A DNA stretch of 27,421 nucleotides from an uncultured Bacillota bacterium (GTDB lineage Bacteria > Bacillota > Limnochordia > Limnochordales > ZCTH02-B6): the NCBI GenBank assembly GCA_937916565.1, contig CALFSR010000064.1, forward strand, positions 1 through 27,421, in the 5' to 3' direction. The notes beneath the pieces were generated by a model. The model searched no databases, was not told the DNA's origin, and saw only the letters and a program-made list of their open reading frames with translations. Below are positions 13,246 to 20,681 of the stretch, one piece after another. Each line of letters begins with the position of its first letter. Within the stretch, counting starts at the first letter, position 1. A program made the translations under genes and the position numbers.

Positions 13246-14514
13246 TTGAAGAAGGGAACGTCGCGACGGCCCGCACTTCTTGCGGCTGCACTTGTAATGA
13301 CTTTCCTCTTGGCGATGCCGATGGCTGTTTCCGCCGCCGATCCGGTTAAGGTAGGCTATGTCCTCCCGCTTTCCGGCAGCGCGGCGGCCTCCATTGGCCA
13401 AGAGTTTGCCAAGGGCGCCATGTTGGGCGCAAGGCATGTGAATGAAGCCGGCGGCATTCAGGCGCTGGGGGGCGCGGAGATCCAGCTGGTCCTCACGGAC
13501 TCCCGCGGCGACCCGCAGGTGGCCATGACTGAGGTCGAGCGCCTGATCACCGTCGAGAGGGTTCCGCTGCTCATGGGGGCGTTCCAGAGTGCGGTAACCC
13601 TCCCGGCCACCACCGTCGCCGAGCGGTACGGCGTGCCGTGGATCGTCGATATGGCGGCTGAGAAGTCGATCACCGAGCGCGGTTTCCGGTACATCTTCCG
13701 GCCGACGCAGGTGCCTTCTTCGAGCAATGCGGACTCGGTCGTCGACTTCGTGGTCTGGATCGGCGAGCAGACCGGCCGCAAGGCTCAGACCGCCGCCATT
13801 GTGTATGAGAACACGGACTGGGGCCAGGACCTGGCCAACCGGCTCCGTCAGCGGTTCACCGAGGCGGGTATCCGGATCGTGCTGGACGAGTCCTACCCGC
13901 CGGATTCCCCCAACCTGCGCCCGCTGGTGCTCAAGCTAGCGGCTGCCCGGGCCGACGTCATCTCGGTGACGGCCTACGCGACCGATGCAATCCAGATCCA
14001 CTCGCTGATCGAGCAGATGGGCGTTAACGCCATGGCGGTCATCGGCAGCGGCGCGGGTCAGGTGGACGCCACCTTTGTCCCGTCGGTCGGTGAGCGCGGC
14101 TCCAACTACGTGTTCAGCACCAACGGTTGGGCCGGCCCGGCGTCGACCATCGTCGGGCCTTTCGCCGAGCGGTTCTGGAACGACTACATCGCCGCCTACG
14201 GCGAGGAGCCGGTCGGTGAATTCCCGGTCGTCGGCTACGCTTTGATGTGGCTCGTCAAGGACGTCCTGGAGCGGGCCGGCGGTGCTGACCCCGACGCGAT
14301 CCGCGATGCCTTGGCCTCGACGGAGATGCGCAACAATGAGGTGACCCGCCTCCTGGGCTACGACATCGTGTTCGACGCGACGGGCCAGAATCAGGAGAAG
14401 CGGTTCGTCATGCAGCAGATCAAGGATGGCGTCTACTACACGGTGTGGCCGGAGCACGTGGCGGTGCCTGGATACGAAGTCGTCTGGCCGGTGCCCCCGT
14501 GGTCGGATCGATAA
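13246..14514 (+). CDS. livK: LIV-type ABC transporter substrate-binding protein
   Basis: The 422-residue protein has a signal peptide ending AVSAAD near residue 30, without a lipobox cysteine, and a mature type-I periplasmic-binding fold (Peripla_BP_6) beginning VKVGYVLPLSGSAAASIGQE. Other family segments are GARHVNEAGGIQ, LVLTDSRGDPQVA, and IVYENTDWGQDLANRLRQRF. The start is TTG at 13246 with GGGAGG at 13232-13237. A 36-codon open frame from the ATG at 13139 ends in a TGA overlapping this TTG. Members bind branched-chain amino acids, amides, urea, or aromatic and aliphatic carboxylates. The downstream acyl-CoA synthetase and aldehyde dehydrogenase make a carbon-source ligand more likely than leucine; the gene symbol marks homology only. 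Confidence 0.85.
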   Translation: MKKGTSRRPALLAAALVMTFLLAMPMAVSAADPVKVGYVLPLSGSAAASIGQEFAKGAMLGARHVNEAGGIQALGGAEIQLVLTDSRGDPQVAMTEVERLITVERVPLLMGAFQSAVTLPATTVAERYGVPWIVDMAAEKSITERGFRYIFRPTQVPSSSNADSVVDFVVWIGEQTGRKAQTAAIVYENTDWGQDLANRLRQRFTEAGIRIVLDESYPPDSPNLRPLVLKLAAARADVISVTAYATDAIQIHSLIEQMGVNAMAVIGSGAGQVDATFVPSVGERGSNYVFSTNGWAGPASTIVGPFAERFWNDYIAAYGEEPVGEFPVVGYALMWLVKDVLERAGGADPDAIRDALASTEMRNNEVTRLLGYDIVFDATGQNQEKRFVMQQIKDGVYYTVWPEHVAVPGYEVVWPVPPWSDR

Positions 14515-14539
14515 GTTCGATATGACCGGGTAGTGGTGC

Positions 14540-14565
14540 GGGGGTTCCCGGGCGCGGGAACCCCC
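14540..14565 (+). promoter_or_regulatory. Stem-loops between livK and livH
   Basis: GGGGGTTCCCG (14540-14550) and CGGGAACCCCC (14555-14565) form a perfect 11-bp stem with a GGCG loop. A second perfect stem CGGCGGCG/CGCCGCCG follows at 14577-14600. No T-tract is present, so read-through into livH is expected. The likely effect is protection of the livK message, giving more binding protein than permease. Confidence 0.6.
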
Positions 14566-14650
14566 GGCCCTCCGTTCGGCGGCGCGCGCGACCGCCGCCG
14601 GGTGGAGCGAAAGCGCGAATCGTCTTTGGAAGTTCGGGAGGCATCACCCG

Positions 14651-15532
14651 GTGACGATGGTCCTTGTCCAGGCACTGCTTTATGGTATTGCCACCGGCGC
14701 CGTGTACGGACTGATTGCGCTGGGCTTGAGCTTGCAGTTTGGCGTCATGAAAATTGTAAACTTCGCCCACGGCGCTTTTTTGATGGCGTCGATGTATGCG
14801 GCGGTATGGTTGGCTCGCTACGGGGGCCTGCACCCTCTGGTGCTCATCCCGGTGGTCGCGGTCATCTTCTTCGTCATCGGTCTCATCATCCAGCGCTGGC
14901 TCATCGAGCCCATCTACCGCAAGGAAGCCACCCGGGAGCCCATCGGCGTCCTCATTTTCACCACCGGTCTCTGGCTTTTCATTGATCACCTGTTCTTGAT
15001 GATTGCGGGGCCGAACTACCAGGTACTCCCGGGCCGGTGGGCCAACACCATCCTGCTCCTCGGCGACTACATCTTTACGTACCCGCAAGTGTTCGGCTTC
15101 CTCATCGCCTGCGCCGTCACCCTCGCCCTCGTGTTGTACCTGCGCTACACGCGGGTTGGGCGCATCATTCGCGCCACGGGGCAGGACCGGGAAGCGGCTA
15201 GTGTCTGCGGCATCAACAGCTCTTGGGTTTATCAGGTGGCCTTCGGGATCAGTATGGCGGTGCTGGGCATCGCCGGCAGCTTGCTCTTGCCCCTCTACCC
15301 GGTGAACCCGTTCGTGGGCGACGTCTTTGTTCTGAGGGCCTTCGTGATTGTCGTCCTGGGCGGCATGGGATCCGTGGCGGGCGCGTTTTGGGGCGGGATC
15401 CTCGTTGGAGTTCTGGAATCCGTCGGGGCGCAGTTGATGCCCATCTCTATGGCCGAGATCCTCATCTTCGGCACCTTCCTCCTCGTTCTATACTGGCGGC
15501 CTTCGGGGCTGTTTGGATTGGAGAGTCAATGA
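14651..15532 (+). CDS. livH: LIV-type ABC permease, LivH family
   Basis: The 293-residue polytopic protein begins LVQALLYGIATGAVYGLIAL and contains IVNFAHGAFLM, the LivH hallmark, and the cytoplasmic coupling segment RATGQDREAASVCGINSSW. It ends with the typical LVLYWRPSGLFG. About eight membrane helices are predicted. The start is GTG at 14651, 9 nt after GGGAGG; an internal ATG two codons later is less well spaced. Its stop overlaps the start of livM in ATGATG, so translation is coupled. Confidence 0.9.
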   Translation: MTMVLVQALLYGIATGAVYGLIALGLSLQFGVMKIVNFAHGAFLMASMYAAVWLARYGGLHPLVLIPVVAVIFFVIGLIIQRWLIEPIYRKEATREPIGVLIFTTGLWLFIDHLFLMIAGPNYQVLPGRWANTILLLGDYIFTYPQVFGFLIACAVTLALVLYLRYTRVGRIIRATGQDREAASVCGINSSWVYQVAFGISMAVLGIAGSLLLPLYPVNPFVGDVFVLRAFVIVVLGGMGSVAGAFWGGILVGVLESVGAQLMPISMAEILIFGTFLLVLYWRPSGLFGLESQ

Positions 15533-16507
15533 TGTCTCGCCACGTCCGGTTGGGGTTGATCCTGCTTGTCGGGCTGCTCGCCGCGGCGCCGCTGTTTGCC
15601 GGCTCCCATACCCGGGCGCTCGCCATCTTCCTGGTGATGTATGCGTTCCTGTCGCTGGCATGGAACGTCGTCGGCGGCATCGCCGGGCAGTTGGCGCTGG
15701 GCCATGCGGCGTGGTTTGGGATCGGCGCCTACACGTCCACGTTGCTCTTCCTGCGCCTGGGCTGGTCGCCGTGGCTGGGGATGTGGGTCGGGGCGGCCCT
15801 CGCCACCGTGGCGGCGGTGCTGATCGGCATCCCCACGTTCCGCCTGCGGGGCGCCTACTTTGCGCTGGCCACGGTGGCCACGGCGATGATCCTCAAAATC
15901 GTGGCGGAAAACTCCCACCAGTTCCTGGGCGGTCCCCGGGGCCTGAACGTAACGCTTTTGCGGCACGCGCCCTGGCAGTTCCAGTTCGTCGACAACCGCG
16001 CCTACTACATCATCGGCCTTGCGCTGGTAGCCGTCGGCCTTTTGGTCAACTGGGCAGTGCTGCGCTCGCGCTTTGGCTACTACCTCACCGCCATCAAGAA
16101 CGATGAGGAGGCTGCCCAGGCTCTCGGGGTGGACATCCGGCTGTGCAAGCTCCTGGCCCTGGCCATCAGCGCGGCCATGACCGCGATCGGCGGGACCTGC
16201 TCAATACACGCTGTACATCCACCCTGAAAAGGTGCTGGGAACGAACTTGAGCCTGCAGATGGCCATCATGGCCATCGTGGGAGGCCGCGGCACCGTCTGG
16301 GGCCCGGTGATCGGCGCGGGCGTCCTGATCGCCGCCGAGGAAATCGCCCGCCGTGTAAGCGGCGGGGTCGTGGGGGCCGACGTCATCCTCTACGGCGTTT
16401 TGCTCATGGCCGTGATCGGTTACGAACCCAAGGGGCTATATGAGCTTGGGCGGCGCCTCTGGCACCGTCTGGCCGTCACGGCGCGGCCGAGGGGGGTGGA
16501 GTCGTGA
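15529..16507 (+). pseudogene. livM: LIV-type ABC permease LivM, disrupted by frameshift
   Basis: The first 223 codons encode a good LivM: signal-like first helix, GGIAGQLALGHAAWFGIGAY, IPTFRLRGAYFALATVA, and the coupling loop AIKNDEEAAQALGVDI. After GGT (codon ending at 16197) the frame runs off to a TGA at 16225-16227. From 16202 the expected continuation resumes in another frame, QYTLYIHPEKVLGTNLSLQM, then AIVGGRGTVWGPVIGA, for 101 residues to 16507. Relatives read GGTFYAQY here, so four bases (TGCT) stand where nine are expected, an apparent loss of 5 nt. No slippery heptamer or homopolymer is present, so programmed frameshifting is unlikely. Repaired length would be about 326 residues, normal for LivM. 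It may be a true mutation or an assembly error. Confidence 0.85.
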
Positions 16508-17223
16508 CGCTTCTTGAGTTTGTCGGCGTGTCGAAGCAGTTTGGCGGTCTAAGGGCCGTCGACGATGTGACTTTCAACGTCAACGCCGGCGAGATCGTGG
16601 GACTCATCGGTCCCAATGGAGCGGGGAAGACGACGCTTTTCTCCATGGCCTCCGGGTTCATAGTTCCCACCAGCGGCGAGATCCGTTTCAACGGCCAGCG
16701 GATCAGCGGCCGCTCGCCGGCGGAGGTCTGCCGCAGGGGGCTTGTGCGCACGTTCCAAGTGGTGCGCCCCTTCGGCGACATGACGGTGCTGGAGAACGTC
16801 ATGATCGGTGCCTTCCTGCACACCCCGGACCCGGCCAAGGCGCGCGAGAAAGCCATGGAGCTGCTGCGATGGCTCGGCATGGAAGGGCGCGCGGCGCAGC
16901 CGGCCAGGACGCTGACGTTGGCCGGGCGCAAGCGGCTCGAGGTGGCCAAGGCGCTGGCCACCGAGCCCAAGTGCCTCCTCCTGGACGAAGTCATGGCCGG
17001 CCTCACGCCCGCGGAAACCGACGGGATGATCGAACTGATCCTGGCCGTACGCGACCGGGGCGTCACCGTGCTCGTCGTCGAGCACAACCTGCGGGCCGTC
17101 ATGAAACTGTGCGATCGGGTCGTCGTCCTCCAGTTTGGCCGGAAGATCGCCGACGGCACACCCCACGCCGTGGCCAAGGATCCGACGGTGATCCGGGCCT
17201 ACATCGGGGAGGACGGTGACTGA
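16504..17223 (+). CDS. livG: LIV-type ABC ATPase, LivG family
   Basis: The 239-residue ATPase has Walker A GPNGAGKT (36-43), Walker B CLLLDEVMAGL, and H-loop VVEHNLRAVM. The family helix VCRRGLVRTFQVVRPFGDMT is as in LivG. Its signature region reads LTLAGRKRLEVAKAL where the family usually has LSYGQQRRLEIARAL; this is a common variation, and activity is not excluded. The GTG start overlaps the livM stop by four bases, and its own end overlaps livF by eight bases. It forms a heterodimer with LivF. Confidence 0.9.
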   Translation: MTLLEFVGVSKQFGGLRAVDDVTFNVNAGEIVGLIGPNGAGKTTLFSMASGFIVPTSGEIRFNGQRISGRSPAEVCRRGLVRTFQVVRPFGDMTVLENVMIGAFLHTPDPAKAREKAMELLRWLGMEGRAAQPARTLTLAGRKRLEVAKALATEPKCLLLDEVMAGLTPAETDGMIELILAVRDRGVTVLVVEHNLRAVMKLCDRVVVLQFGRKIADGTPHAVAKDPTVIRAYIGEDGD

Positions 17224-17941
17224 GGTGCTGGAAGTCAACGGCGTAAGCTCGGGTTATGGCGACGTGCAAGTGCTGCGGGAGGTTTCCTTGCGGGTAAATG
17301 AGGGCGAGATCGTCAGCGTCGTCGGCGCCAACGGAGCGGGCAAGACGACCCTCATCCGCACCATCATGGGGATTCTTCCGTGCAAGTCGGGTACGATCAC
17401 GTTCCAGGGCCAGCGGATTGACGGCCGGCCTGCCCATGCGGTTTCACGGCTGGGCATCGCCCAGGTCATGGAAGGACGCCGGCTGTTTCCGCACATGACC
17501 GTGGAGGAAAATCTGCTGGTCGGCGGCTCCATGCTCAAGAGCCGGGAGGAGCTAAAGCGCAACCAGGCTTGGGTATATGAGCTTTTTCCGTGGATGGTCC
17601 AGCGCCGCAGGCAGCTCGCACGTTCGTTGAGCGGCGGCGAGCAGCAGATGGTGGCCATCGGCCGCGCCCTCATGCAGTCGCCCAAACTCATCCTGCTGGA
17701 CGAGCCGTCCATCGGGCTCGCACCGGTCGTCGTCAAGGAGCTGTTCTCCCGGTTCCGGGAAATCAACCGCAAGGGCGTGACGATCCTGCTGGTGGAACAG
17801 GACGTGCAGCGGTCTTTGAGGCTTGCGTCGCGCGCCTACGTGATTGAGCAGGGCCGGGTCGTGCTGGAGGGGCCGAGCAAGGACCTCCTGGAAAACGCAG
17901 ATCTCAAGTCGGCATATCTGGGAACGGAAGGGACCCACTGA
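17216..17941 (+). CDS. livF: LIV-type ABC ATPase, LivF family
   Basis: The 241-residue ATPase has Walker A GANGAGKT (37-44), the LivF-type segment GIAQVMEGRRLFPHMTVEEN, signature LSGGEQQM, Walker B LILLDEPSIGLAP, and H-loop LVEQDVQRSLRLA. The start is GTG at 17216, inside the end of livG. The stop TGA shares bases with the next ATG (TGATG), so the synthetase gene is translationally coupled to the transporter. This coupling links uptake with CoA activation of the substrate. Confidence 0.92.
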   Translation: MTEVLEVNGVSSGYGDVQVLREVSLRVNEGEIVSVVGANGAGKTTLIRTIMGILPCKSGTITFQGQRIDGRPAHAVSRLGIAQVMEGRRLFPHMTVEENLLVGGSMLKSREELKRNQAWVYELFPWMVQRRRQLARSLSGGEQQMVAIGRALMQSPKLILLDEPSIGLAPVVVKELFSRFREINRKGVTILLVEQDVQRSLRLASRAYVIEQGRVVLEGPSKDLLENADLKSAYLGTEGTH

Positions 17942-19455
17942 TGATTACGCTGGGTGACGCATTGCGGATCAACGCGCTCAAATACCCCGACCGGCCGTGC
18001 CTGTTGGACCGGACGCGCCGGTTCACGTACGCCGAGGTCAACGAGCGGGTCAACCGCCTCGCGAACGGGCTGCTGGCCACGGGCGTGCGGCCCGGACAGA
18101 CGGTGGCCGTGTTCTCCCACAACTCCATCGAGTATATGGAGCTGTTCCACGCCCTGGCCAAGCTCGGCTGTTGCATGGTTACGCTCAACGTGTGGCACCG
18201 GGCGGGCGAGGTGGAAGTCCTCTACAAGCACTCGGACGCCGAGTGGTTCATCGTCGGGGAAAAGGCGCAGGCGAGCGTCGCAGAGCTGGTGGACAGGCTC
18301 GGGCTCGCTCCGGGACATCTCATCGTCATGGGAGAGCCTGAGCTTCCGGGCGCCGTGGCCTGGAACGACGTCATGGCCGCCGGCCACCCGGCCGAGCCGG
18401 GCGTGCGGGTCGACCCGCAGGCGCCCTACTGGATGATGTACACGTCGGGCACGACGGGGAACCCGAAAGGCGTTGTTCGCTCGTTTTTGCGGACCGCCCT
18501 GTGCACTTGGGCCGGCATCATCGAATTCCGCTTCAGCAAGGACGACTTGTTCCTGGCCGTGTCGCCGTTTTTCCACGGCGTGACGTTTCTGCCCATCATG
18601 GTGCTGCACGTGGGCGGCGCCGTGTTCATCGCGGATCGCTTCTCCGTCGACGACATCATCGAGACCCTCGGCCGCCACCGGATCACATCCGGTTTCATGG
18701 TGCCGACGATGCTCAACATGCTCCAGGCCGACCCGCGTTTTGGAGAAACCGATTTCTCGGCGCTGCGGGTGCTGGTGACCGGCGGCGCGCCCATGCCTGA
18801 GGCCCTAAAGCGGCGGATCCTGGACGTCATCGGGCCGTCGCTCTTTGAGTTCTACGGGGCCAGCGAGAGCGGTTTTCTCACCGTGCTGCACCCGGAGGAT
18901 CAGCTCACCCGGATAGGCAGCTGCGGCCGGGCTTGCTTTGGCGCGGAGGTGCAGATCCGGGGCGAGTCGGGCGAGGTGCTGCCGCCCGGCCAGGTCGGCG
19001 AGATCTTCACCAGTTGCCAAGGCCGGTTCGACGGCTACTACAAGGACCCCGAGCGGACCGCCCAGGCGCTGCAGGACGGCTGGTTCACCGCAGGCGACCT
19101 TGGCCGCATGGACGAGGATGGTTACGTCTACATCGTCGGCCGCAAGAGCGATCTCATCATTAGCGGCGGCGAGAATGTGTATCCCATCGAGATCGAGGAC
19201 GTGCTTCGTTCGCACCCCGCCGTGGCCGACTGCGCGGTCATCGGCGTCCCCGACCCGCTGTGGGGCGAAGCGGTGAAGGCGGTGGTGGTGTTGCGTCCCG
19301 GGCAGGCCGTGGCGGCGGAAGAACTGGTGAACTACTGCAGCCGGCGGCTGGCCGGTTTCAAGCGGCCGAAGTACGTCGAGTTCGTGGACGAGCTGCCCCG
19401 CAACGCTTCGGGCAAAGTCCTCAAGCACGTGCTCAAGCAGCAGCACGGGGCGTGA
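17941..19455 (+). CDS. AMP-forming acyl-CoA synthetase (ANL superfamily)
   Basis: The 504-residue enzyme activates a carboxylate with ATP and CoA. Core motifs are the P-loop MMYTSGTTGNPKG, FYGASESG, DGWFTAGDLGRMDEDGYVYI, the hinge GRKSDLIISGGENVYPIEIE, and the catalytic Lys near the C-terminus in NASGKVLKHVL. The length and motifs resemble medium/long-chain or aromatic-acid ligases; the specific acid is not readable. It directly follows livF with overlap, so the imported compound or its oxidation product is its likely substrate. Confidence 0.92.
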   Translation: MITLGDALRINALKYPDRPCLLDRTRRFTYAEVNERVNRLANGLLATGVRPGQTVAVFSHNSIEYMELFHALAKLGCCMVTLNVWHRAGEVEVLYKHSDAEWFIVGEKAQASVAELVDRLGLAPGHLIVMGEPELPGAVAWNDVMAAGHPAEPGVRVDPQAPYWMMYTSGTTGNPKGVVRSFLRTALCTWAGIIEFRFSKDDLFLAVSPFFHGVTFLPIMVLHVGGAVFIADRFSVDDIIETLGRHRITSGFMVPTMLNMLQADPRFGETDFSALRVLVTGGAPMPEALKRRILDVIGPSLFEFYGASESGFLTVLHPEDQLTRIGSCGRACFGAEVQIRGESGEVLPPGQVGEIFTSCQGRFDGYYKDPERTAQALQDGWFTAGDLGRMDEDGYVYIVGRKSDLIISGGENVYPIEIEDVLRSHPAVADCAVIGVPDPLWGEAVKAVVVLRPGQAVAAEELVNYCSRRLAGFKRPKYVEFVDELPRNASGKVLKHVLKQQHGA

Positions 19456-19486
19456 GCCATCAAGCAGCCAAACGGAGGATCGAACC

Positions 19487-20650
19487 ATGAACGCCTACAT
19501 CAACTTTCCCGCCAGGGTCGCCGCCATGCAAAAGGCCTTGGCCGAGAACGGCGTTGACGTCCTGGTCGGGACGCGCCTAAAGACCGTCACCCACGTCTCG
19601 GGTGCCTACGTCCCGTGGCGCAGCGCCGTCGTTGTGCCGGCGGAAGGGACGCCCCACCTCTTTACGGTCGGCATGGACGCGGTGCGCGTCGCCGAGGAGG
19701 GGTGGCTCAAGACGGTTTCCGGGTACAGCCGCCAAGCCCTGATGGAAGTCGTCGCGGCCCATCTCAGGAAGCTGGGGCTCGACGGCGGCCGTGTCGGCAT
19801 CGAGGACGGCTACTCCTATTACCTGCCCGAGGGCATGATCACCCACGCCGAGTACGAGCAGCTGCAGAAGGAATGCCCGGGCGCCGAGCTGGTCAACTGC
19901 ACGCCCATCGTCGACCGGCTCATGTTCATCAAGGAGCCGGAGCAGATTGCCCTCATGCGCCAGGCGACGGCCATGGTGGACGCGGCGCAAGAGGCGGTGC
20001 GCCTTGAGGCCCGGCCCGGGATGACGGAAACGCAAGTCGCCGGCATCGCCGAGCAGGTCATGCGGGACCTTGGCAGCGAGTTTGCCTGGACCTTCACGGG
20101 CGGCCAGGAGATCGCCTCGGGTCACCGGACTTGGACCGGCGCCTGCACGCCGTCGACCCGCAAGATAATCCAGCCGGGCGACTTCCTGCTGGTCGACCTG
20201 CATGCTATGTACAACCTCATGCTCGGCGACGTGTCCCACAACGGCGTCATGGGCAAGCCGACCGACGCCCAGAAGCGTGTCATCGACGCCTACGTGGAAA
20301 CGTGCTACTACCTCCTTGCGGCTTTGAAACCGGGCCGCACGATCGGCGACGTGGCGCGCGAAGTGCGCAGCTTCGTGGTGGAGCGGGGCTGGGGCCGCAT
20401 CATCCGGGGCTTTGGCCACGGCATCGGCCACTTTGGCAACGAGTGGTACCCGTCCTTCACCGACATCAAGATCCCGTACGTGAGCGAACCCGACATCGTG
20501 CTCGAGCCCGGTTTCATGGAGATTATGGCCGTGACCTGCAATGAGCCCGGCGTGGGCGGCCTGCGGTACGAGCGGCCGGTCGTCATCACCGAGACCGGGG
20601 CCGAGGTGCTTTCACGCACGCCCGTCGAGCCGTGGGTTTACGGTGAGTAA
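19487..20650 (+). CDS. M24-family metallohydrolase (Xaa-Pro aminopeptidase/creatinase-like)
   Basis: The 387-residue protein has an N-terminal creatinase-like domain (about 1-150) and a C-terminal pita-bread domain. Dinuclear metal ligands can be assigned: Asp237 in LLVDLHA, Asp248 in LGDVSHN, His311 in GFGHGIGHFG, Glu353 in CNEPGVGG, and Glu362 in RYERPVVITETG. The motif around Glu353 departs from the peptidase consensus TIEPG, and the second Asp is followed by VSH and not by the usual TR. This suggests hydrolysis of a small amide or guanidino-type C-N bond (as in creatinase or ectoine hydrolase) more than a peptide. The ATG has CGGAGG upstream and is 31 bp after the synthetase gene. Confidence 0.85.
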   Translation: MNAYINFPARVAAMQKALAENGVDVLVGTRLKTVTHVSGAYVPWRSAVVVPAEGTPHLFTVGMDAVRVAEEGWLKTVSGYSRQALMEVVAAHLRKLGLDGGRVGIEDGYSYYLPEGMITHAEYEQLQKECPGAELVNCTPIVDRLMFIKEPEQIALMRQATAMVDAAQEAVRLEARPGMTETQVAGIAEQVMRDLGSEFAWTFTGGQEIASGHRTWTGACTPSTRKIIQPGDFLLVDLHAMYNLMLGDVSHNGVMGKPTDAQKRVIDAYVETCYYLLAALKPGRTIGDVAREVRSFVVERGWGRIIRGFGHGIGHFGNEWYPSFTDIKIPYVSEPDIVLEPGFMEIMAVTCNEPGVGGLRYERPVVITETGAEVLSRTPVEPWVYGE

Positions 20651-20681
20651 TTCAGCGGGGCGGCAAAAGGAGGCAGTGAGC

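Noticed and set aside
12632..13249. Plus-strand open frame crossing the glpP 5' end and the liv leader
   Set aside because: It is antisense to glpP and then runs through the promoter and hairpins. Only its last 36 codons are retained as a speculative leader peptide.
16190..16232. Programmed ribosomal frameshift in livM
   Set aside because: There is no slippery heptamer, stimulatory stem or internal Shine-Dalgarno, and codons for two conserved residues are missing, so a deletion explains the sequence better.
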